A DNA stretch of 64,000 bases from assembly GCF_023973825.1 (NCBI RefSeq), contig NC_090120.1:1855001-1919000 (forward strand), read 5' to 3'. The notes below the pieces were generated by a model. The model did no database searches, was not told the origin of the DNA, and worked only from the letters and a program-made list of their open reading frames with translations. Shown here one piece after another: positions 57,970-64,000 of the stretch. Source of the stretch: Plasmodium brasilianum (lineage: Eukaryota > Apicomplexa > Aconoidasida > Haemosporida > Plasmodiidae). The position numbers and the translations under genes were made by a program. Within the stretch, counting starts at the first letter, position 1; each line of letters starts with the position of its first letter.

Positions 57970-58468
57970 GCTCCCCTCATAAAATGTAAGGGGTATTCTA
58001 CTACGGTGAAAAGTAAAATGGGTAAAGAAAAATAAGAGGCCATATATTATGGAAAAAAAAAAATATTAACAGAAAAAGTGGGCAGTGAATGTTGTGCAGG
58101 TGAGTATGTGTACGTGCAAAGGGGAAAACGTACAAAAATGCAGACATAAACAAGTAAAACATAAACATGTACAAGCCCATTTACGTATATACACATCTTC
58201 AACTTTTTGGAGGAGACTTGTCACTCGTAAAAGGAGTTTTACACCGGTTAACGTAAAGCCTGTCAATGCGGAAAAGGCTATATTTATTTCAATTTTTAAT
58301 TTTCATTTTAATTATTATTTCAGTTTTTATTTTAATTATTATTTCAATTTTTATTTTAATTATTATTTCAATTTTTATTTTAATTTGATCTTTTTGTGCC
58401 CTTTAAGAGGAAGTAAACAACGTGAGACGTACATGACTGTTGTTCTGTAGTAACTCCTCGTTTGACAT
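57958..58468 (-). CDS. Tentative small multi-exon protein, 3' end unresolved
   Basis: Fragments of a minus-strand gene. A first exon starts at 58468 (MSNEELLQNN); its best donor, CAT|GTACGT at 58433, is phase 0, while the next exon needs phase 1, which a weaker GTCATG donor (exon end 58438) would give. The middle exon 58185..58277 is clearly coding-like (SALTGFTLTGVKLLLRVTSL, then LQKVEDVYI) and ends at GTAAAT. It joins in phase 1 to an exon after the strong acceptor TTCACCGTAG (upper end 58000; EYPLHFMRGANF), which then enters a T tract where the end cannot be read. The family is not recognised. Confidence 0.35.
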
Positions 58469-58692
58469 AAGTAATATGAGCAATATGACAAGTGCAAAGG
58501 TATTACTAGGTAGACCCTATTATTCTTTGTATTCCTTTCGTAAAAAACGAATAAGCATATATGACAAGCGCACACTCATGGGCACGCATATGAATATATG
58601 ATGATAAAATGTATAAGCCCATGCGGAAGGTTGGGCGCTATTACTCTTGGATAGACTTGTGAACCCTATTCAGAGTGCCTTCCTGCCCTTTT
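58469..58692. other. Short intergenic stretch
   Basis: Nothing recognised. Confidence 0.5.
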
Positions 58693-60220
58693 TTAAGTAA
58701 TAATTATATTTTTATAGTTCAAAAGATGAATCAAATCTTCAGGTATTTTATCTATATTCGTATACCCTATATTTTTTTTTTTTTTTTTTTTTTTTGATTC
58801 TTCTAGTGCATTAGTAGAAATGAAAAATGGAAAATTTCCGTTTCTTTTTGTCGCTTCCATTTTATTTGCCTTTCTAATATTATGTTTATTCATACATGGT
58901 TTTTCCATTTTGTTATATTTTAATAAATCAAAAGAGTAATTATATTTGTAATTTTGATCATAAAATTTATTAAAACTATTATTATACGGATCAGGTAATT
59001 TATACAATTTTACATCCACTTTAATTATTTTATAAAAATATTTATAAGTAAAATAATGTTTTCCAAAGATGTCAGAGGAGGAAGGACCATAATAAGGAGT
59101 TAAGTTTTCTTTGGCTGGGATCTTTGGCAAAAATCTAAATTTTCGGTCCATCGTTTCTAGTAGGTCATCTGCAAAAAGGACGATATGATTGCATGGAGGT
59201 TTTTATAGATGACTGAACATAAGTGAGAGGACGCGCTTAGATGTGCACGTGTATACGCATACACACCCATACATACACTTTTCGCTCCCCCTCCCCTCAC
59301 CTCTATGTCTATATTACATTACGGCCTAACATGTAATTTAGCAAAAGAGGGGCAAAATAAAAAAAATGGGGTGGAACTGATAAACGCTAGAAGAGATGTG
59401 CATAGCAGCACATTACAGTATTCATAAAACGGGTAAAATGTGCAATATAGAAAATAAAAATGTAACATACAAATGGACGAATAAGACATACAAGACAAGT
59501 GCAAACTTGCAAATGTATATGCCACTAATGCTTACCATTATCACTGAAGTAAAAAACGTCTGGGCATATTTCTTTATATCTGTCTTTGCTGCAGATATCC
59601 TCCTTTAAAAGGAAAATTTCTTTCATTCGTTTATACAGTAAAAGTTCAATTACATCTAAAAGATGATCTACGTTTTTTGCTAAGCACTCCATCTTCTCTT
59701 CTTGTCTTTTAATAGAAAGGGAGATGTATTTCATATACTCTTCTCGTATCTGTTCTATGCGGTTCTGTTCTACGCGGTTCTGTTCTACGCGGTTCTGTTC
59801 TACGCGGTTCTGTTCTACGCGGTTCTGTTCTACGTGGTTCTGTTCTACGCGGTTCTGTTCTACGCGGTTCTGTTCTACGCGGTTCTGTTCTATGCGGTTC
59901 TGTTCTATGCGGTTCTGTTCTATGCGGTTCTGTTCTACATGGTTTTGATCTACTCGCCTTTTTTCTAAGCTGATTTTTTCCAATTGACTTGTCTCTCCGC
60001 TAATTTGCCTTTCAACAGTGTTGCCCACTTGGCAGTAAAATGTCGATGATGAGATATGCTCGAGGTTACATGCATTTTTTAAAGAACTATTTAAGAAAAA
60101 AATTTCGTCATCGGATTTTATTTTTTCTCGTATTAATCCTACTTTTTGTTTTTTCCCAATTTGATTATATACATTTTTTTTAAAATTTATGTCATAAACT
60201 TTTTTGGTTTCGTTTTTATA

Positions 60221-60254
<34 letters not shown>

Positions 60255-60811
60255 CGATCTAATTTGAACGTTTTACATTTTATTAATTTTCTATTTTTAA
60301 AGCTACTAAAACTTTGACCATATCCAGTAAAACTTTTGTCAAAAGTATTGTTCTTAAGAATGACTAGATTATTAAAGCTTGCAATCATAAAATTAAATGG
60401 ACAAAAATCTTGTCCTCTTAAGGAGGAAACGCCTTTGTTGATTTCATTTTCCTGTCTGGAAACGTACTCTTCCTTTCTATCGATATGTTCATCCTTATTT
60501 GTAGAAATACGTTTACTCAGTTGTTTCCAATTTAATATGCTGTTACATTTTGAATATTTAGATGAGGAGTCTCTTTTCAAAAGGGTATCAAATAGATCGA
60601 AGGAATTGCTGTTTGTTAGAATTCTACTGTACATACTATTCATTCTAGAGAGGGAGTTGAAAAATATTTGATTTTCTGTTTTAAAATCTTTATAGTTGTA
60701 TTTCGACATTTTCTGCTCCAGATTATTATGCACATTTGAATCGCTTATTAGTTTTCTTGTGTCTCCGTGCATGGATTGTGTACTCGGATTATTATATTCC
60801 TCATTCCGCAT
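58693..60811 (-). CDS. Conserved-type Plasmodium protein of unknown function, two exons
   Basis: Exons 59536..60811 and 58693..59168, phase 1, donor GTAAGC, acceptor TTTTTGCAG; 583 residues. Exon 1 is polar and Asn/Ser/Lys-rich with a Lys tract (about 187-197) and a pentapeptide tandem repeat (Glu-Gln-Asn-Arg/His-Val/Ile, about 13 copies near residues 290-355), followed by a helical region (ECLAKNVDHLLDVIELLLYK). Exon 2 is denser in aromatic residues (FRFLPKIPAKENLTPYYGPS, then GKHYFTYKYFYKIIKVDVKL) and is probably the conserved part. No signal peptide, TM or known domain is visible. Confidence 0.85.
59752..59950. repeat. 15-bp coding repeat TCTGTTCTACGCGGT, about 13 copies
   Basis: In frame with the minus-strand 583-residue protein, encoding Val/Ile-Glu-Gln-Asn-Arg/His. 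Variants at the codon for Val/Ile and Arg/His are substitutions; length changes stay multiples of 3. Confidence 0.97.
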
Positions 60812-62478
60812 TATTATTTATTTTTTTTTTTTTTTTTTTTTCCCCTTCCCCACTCCTTTTCCCTTCCTAGTTATATCTTATCTAAAATGTTTGTACTATC
60901 GAAAGGTACAAAAGTAGATAAAAATTTTGTAGTCAGACAATAAAATAGAAAGTTGTGTATTATTGCCTGTACACGTTGAAAAAATTTTGTTTTTCCGCTT
61001 TTAAAAAAAAAAATACAAGATAAAAAAAAATTTTGTTTGGAGTCTTTAAAATAGTATAATATGTATGCGAGGAGATAAAAATAAAAGTTTGAAATGATTA
61101 TGCTGCACGTTTGCTAACTGTTTACATTTTCCCACTAAAAATGGGAATTAAAATTTAACGGTTTTGCCACCCCTCTTTTTACTCCTTCCCCTAAATATGC
61201 ATTCGTGTGTACGCATACATATAGTCATGTAATCTTTTAAATTACATGTATGAGTGTAAAGATGTTATCACAAACTATTAGAAATTGTATGTTTTGATAA
61301 AAGTAAAATAAATGGGAATCGATAGTCCTATCATTCGTCTTTCCTTCCACGCGTTTGTCACGTACATGTGTATATATGTATACATGTATGTACATGTGTA
61401 TATATGTATACATGTATGTACTTGTGTGTATATGTATACATGTATGTACATGTTTGTATATGTATACATGTATGTACATGTGTGTATATATAATTTTACT
61501 TCTCCTCGTATATTTATAAATGAACTTCAAATTTTAATTCATTTGCTTAAAAGAGTGCGACACAATTTGGTTCACTTTAAAATATGGGGAAAAAAAAAAG
61601 GTATCATTTGCTTCCAAGTTCTGTCGAACCTTTTTTGTAATAGACATGCACACCAATTTTGAAAACATATACGTGTACATTAGCATTAGTATATACAAGT
61701 ACACACATACTTATATACGTAAGAATGCACGCTACTTGGTACAATTTTTGAGTTTTTTAAAATGAAGGTTGTTTTTCACAGTACGGAGTTGAAAATAAAA
61801 ATCATAATTTGAGCACTTCTTTATTTTTTAAATGACAAAAATTTGTGAACTTGTGTTTATGTCTATTTTTAAAAAGGCAAGAAGTTAATGGGCTATTTAA
61901 AAGAAAAAGGAAAAAAAAAAAAAGATTAACATAAATGTTAACGTAAAAGTTAACGTAAAGGTGTAAGGTAAAAGTATAAGGTAAAAGTGTAAAGTAGAAA
62001 TCACATGTACAGTTAATAAAAAGAAGATAACCCAATTGTGCAATTGTACAATTGTGCAAACGTGCTTTGTCTGAACATTTATGCGCATGCCTTCTGGGAG
62101 GGGGTGATGGTCATAAAAACCTGTCTGTTCAGGTGAAAATTTTAAAAATAGGATAAAAAAAAAAATAAATAAATGAATAAAAAAAATTAAGCATAATAAA
62201 GCAAAATGTAGCAAAATTATGCATAATAAAGCAAAATGTAGCAAAATTATGCATAATAAAGCAAAATGTAGCAAAATTATGCATAATAAAGCAAAATGTA
62301 GCAAAATTATGCATAATAAAGCAAAATGTAGCAAAATTATGCATAATAAAGCAAAATGTAGCAAAATTAAGCATAATAATGCATAATGTAGCAAAATTAT
62401 GCATAATACAGGAAAATAAACAAAATAAACAAAATAAAGCAACGTTTGGCAAAATAGAACAAAAAAAAGAAAAACAAG
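60812..62478. other. Intergenic with minisatellites and one orphan exon-like segment
   Basis: T tract (60820-60840), a TGTATATATGTATACATGTATG repeat (61365-61490), and a GCAAAATGTAGCAAAATTATGCATAATAAA repeat (62195-62400). A minus-strand segment at about 62065-62130, between an AACAG acceptor and a GT, reads TGFYDHHPLPEGMRINVQTK and could be an exon; see findings. Confidence 0.6.
62195..62400. repeat. 30-bp tandem repeat, about seven copies
   Basis: Near-perfect GCAAAATGTAGCAAAATTAT plus GCATAATAAA units. It is located downstream of the minus-strand RRM gene. Confidence 0.95.
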
Positions 62479-63057
62479 TTAAATGGACCAAGTAATTTTC
62501 ATAGGATGTTGTGGGGTAATTTTGAAACTTTGTAACCCATTCATCGCAATATCTCCATTCTGATATGAATTAAAATCAACAAAAGCTACATTTCTTCCTG
62601 GGATGTATCTAGCCTCAACAAATCCTGGATATTGATTAAATAAAATTTCTAGTGCATTTTTATTAATTTCATTTGGTAAATTCTGAACAAACAAGGTAAA
62701 TAAGTTTATTTTATTTTCATAAGTATTTGCTGATTTGTAATTCTTAATTGGCTTATATGTACCCTCTAATTCTTCAATTTTTTTTGACTTTGTTTTTGCA
62801 TAATTAATGTTTATATTTTTATTTAAAAAAGACTTTCCTTTTAAATTTTTATAAGCCAAAGTTGACGATGCAATATTGCTAAAAATAACAAATGCTTGTC
62901 CTCTTAACCTATTCGATTTTTTTAAAACCACATCCAGCACATTCCCATATGGGCAAAAAAATTCATATAACAAATATTTCAAATCGTTTACATTTATTTT
63001 TTCTTCTAAGTTATTTACATATAACGTTTGGTTTGGGGGAATGTCAAAGCTTTCCAT
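62479..63057 (-). CDS. U1A: U1A/U2B''-type snRNP protein with two RRMs
   Basis: Single exon, 192 residues. The first RRM has RNP2 TLYVNNLEEKI and RNP1 RLRGQAFVIF and is followed by the family-specific ININYAKTKS. The second RRM has LFTLFVQNLPNEIN, then LEILFNQYPGFVEARYIPGR and NVAFVDF, ending FKITPQHPMKITW, all matching the SNF/U1A/U2B'' family (human FNQFPGFKEVRLVPGR). These proteins bind stem-loop II of U1 snRNA or IV of U2 snRNA in the spliceosome. Sequence alone does not separate U1A from U2B''; the inter-RRM linker is very short, as in U2B''. Confidence 0.93.
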   Translation of the reverse strand: MESFDIPPNQTLYVNNLEEKINVNDLKYLLYEFFCPYGNVLDVVLKKSNRLRGQAFVIFSNIASSTLAYKNLKGKSFLNKNININYAKTKSKKIEELEGTYKPIKNYKSANTYENKINLFTLFVQNLPNEINKNALEILFNQYPGFVEARYIPGRNVAFVDFNSYQNGDIAMNGLQSFKITPQHPMKITWSI

Positions 63058-63226
63058 TATCTTGGACAGGGTAAGGACAGTCGTCGAGGTGCGCGCTTCA
63101 CATGTACTCGTGATATAAACGTATAGGTATATGTCTATGTACAGGCGTAAATGTATATATGTATATATTTATTCGTGCGTGTATATTTATGCGCACATGA
63201 GCACATATGTGGGGTGTTAGTACACA

Positions 63227-63445
63227 CTATCGCAAGAACAGGTTAACAAATGCCAAGATAACACAAACTATTGATACGTAGATTGATAAGCGATCACCGA
63301 TAATTGCAAACTTGCCTAAGGTACCTAAAAACCCGTTTTTTTTATTATCGAAAATGCTTGGAAATCTTGGCTTTAAATAAGTACATGTACATATACATAA
63401 TATTATGACTGTTATCATAGATTCCAAATTAAATAGTGCTGACAT
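63227..63445 (-). CDS. KISH: Kish / TMEM167 family protein
   Basis: 72 residues, exactly the family length. Starts MSALFNLESMITVIILCICT (family MSAIFNFQSLLTVILLLICTC) and continues GFLGTLGKFAIIGDRLSIYV (family GLLGIFWKCARIGERKSPYV), ending in a second hydrophobic helix (VSIVCVILAFVNLFL). A short N-terminal signal-like helix and a C-terminal TM are typical. Kish proteins localise to the Golgi and act in the early secretory pathway. Confidence 0.95.
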   Translation of the reverse strand: MSALFNLESMITVIILCICTCTYLKPRFPSIFDNKKNGFLGTLGKFAIIGDRLSIYVSIVCVILAFVNLFLR

Positions 63446-64000
63446 TATCTTGGCTCTTTTTATCGTTTATCTTCCCTTTTGCTCCTTATTCACCTTACGC
63501 GCCTTATGCTCCTTTCTATTACTTTTTCTTTTTATTCCTTCTTTCTGTTCTTTTTTTTTTTTTATAATTTTATTGTTTTACGTGTTTTCCGTTCCTTTTT
63601 AAAATAACATGAACGAGGAGGAAAAGAAAAAAAAAATTTTAATTAAAATTAATACAAAATAAAAATGAACGAAAAATGAACGAAAAATGAACGAAAAATG
63701 AACGAAAAATGAACGAAAAATGAACGAAAAATGAACGAAAAATGAACGAAAAATGAACGAAAAATGAACGAAAATGAACGAAAATGAACGAAAATTATAC
63801 GAAAAATAAAATAAGAATAAAAATAAAAATAAACCCTACTCCTTTGTTACACAGTAAATTTTGGCGATACTTTTTTTTCAAAAAAAATTGAGCAACGTTT
63901 GAACAATTTTTTCCTCACATTATAGCTATATTAAAAAGGAACATAATAAAGTTAGTGAACAGTTAAGCGAAAAATAAAGCAATAAGGAATAGGTGCAAAA
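63446..64000. other. Intergenic upstream of Kish
   Basis: T-rich 63480-63600, an 11-bp repeat 63664-63795, then AT-rich sequence to the window end. No gene seen. Confidence 0.7.
63664..63795. repeat. 11-bp repeat ATGAACGAAAA, about 12 copies
   Basis: Near-perfect units, the last ones shortened to 10 bp by loss of one A. Confidence 0.95.

Overview
The window is nuclear DNA of a malaria parasite (genus Plasmodium). It is very AT-rich, with long poly-A/T and (TA)n tracts and Asn- and Lys-rich inserts inside conserved proteins. Many genes are short and split by small GT-AG introns, and each clearly conserved gene has a Plasmodium-type counterpart. From memory, the order MPP-beta, XPD, single-domain AP2 protein, V-ATPase E, PKA catalytic subunit matches the distal part of P. 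falciparum chromosome 9 (around PF3D7_0933600 to PF3D7_0934800; locus numbers are recollection). I cannot assign the species from sequence alone. No mobile element, rRNA, tRNA, CRISPR array or telomere was found.

Layout, left to right. 0.1-6 kb: a small two-exon gene, a large secreted/ER type I membrane protein with a poly-A frameshift (possibly PIG-X/PBN1-like), and a two-TM protein. 7-11.3 kb: gamma-tubulin complex protein 3 (minus). 13.9-15.3 kb: mitochondrial processing peptidase beta (minus). 17.8-18.7 kb: two-exon TFIIA gamma (minus). 20.2-22.2 kb: delta-tubulin (plus). 22.5-24 kb: four-exon Fip1 (minus), with a tiny RIIa-type docking-domain gene beside it. 25.1-26.9 kb: organellar histidyl-tRNA synthetase (minus). 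28.1-31.5 kb: XPD helicase (plus). 32.1-37.3 kb: a probable organellar uS2, a mitochondrial two-TM protein and a single AP2-domain protein. 38.7-40 kb: V-ATPase subunit E with a 9-nt first coding exon. 41-46 kb: small multi-exon genes, one F-box/LRR-like. 47.7-49.9 kb: a FAF2/UBXD8-type UBA-UAS-UBX protein. 52.5-53.5 kb: a 59-residue four-exon gene. 55-57.1 kb: five-exon PKA catalytic subunit. 58.7-60.8 kb: two-exon unknown protein with 15-bp repeats. 62.5-63.4 kb: U1A/U2B''-type RRM protein and Kish/TMEM167.

The genes are an ordinary eukaryotic neighbourhood, not an operon. Recurring themes are microtubule nucleation (GCP3, delta-tubulin), Pol II transcription and mRNA processing (TFIIA gamma, XPD, Fip1, U1A), organelle biogenesis (MPP-beta, HisRS, uS2-like, AP2 protein), membrane quality control and trafficking (FAF2, Kish, V-ATPase) and cAMP signalling (PKAc, a docking-domain peptide).

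Two global features stand out. First, almost every intergenic region and several introns carry a private minisatellite with an 8-45 bp unit, different at each locus; these produce most of the long spurious reading frames. Second, several tiny genes made of 9-100 nt exons can be reconstructed by keeping splice phase across GT-AG junctions; they are invisible to ORF scans. The best of these are at 52506-53460 and 41093-42774.
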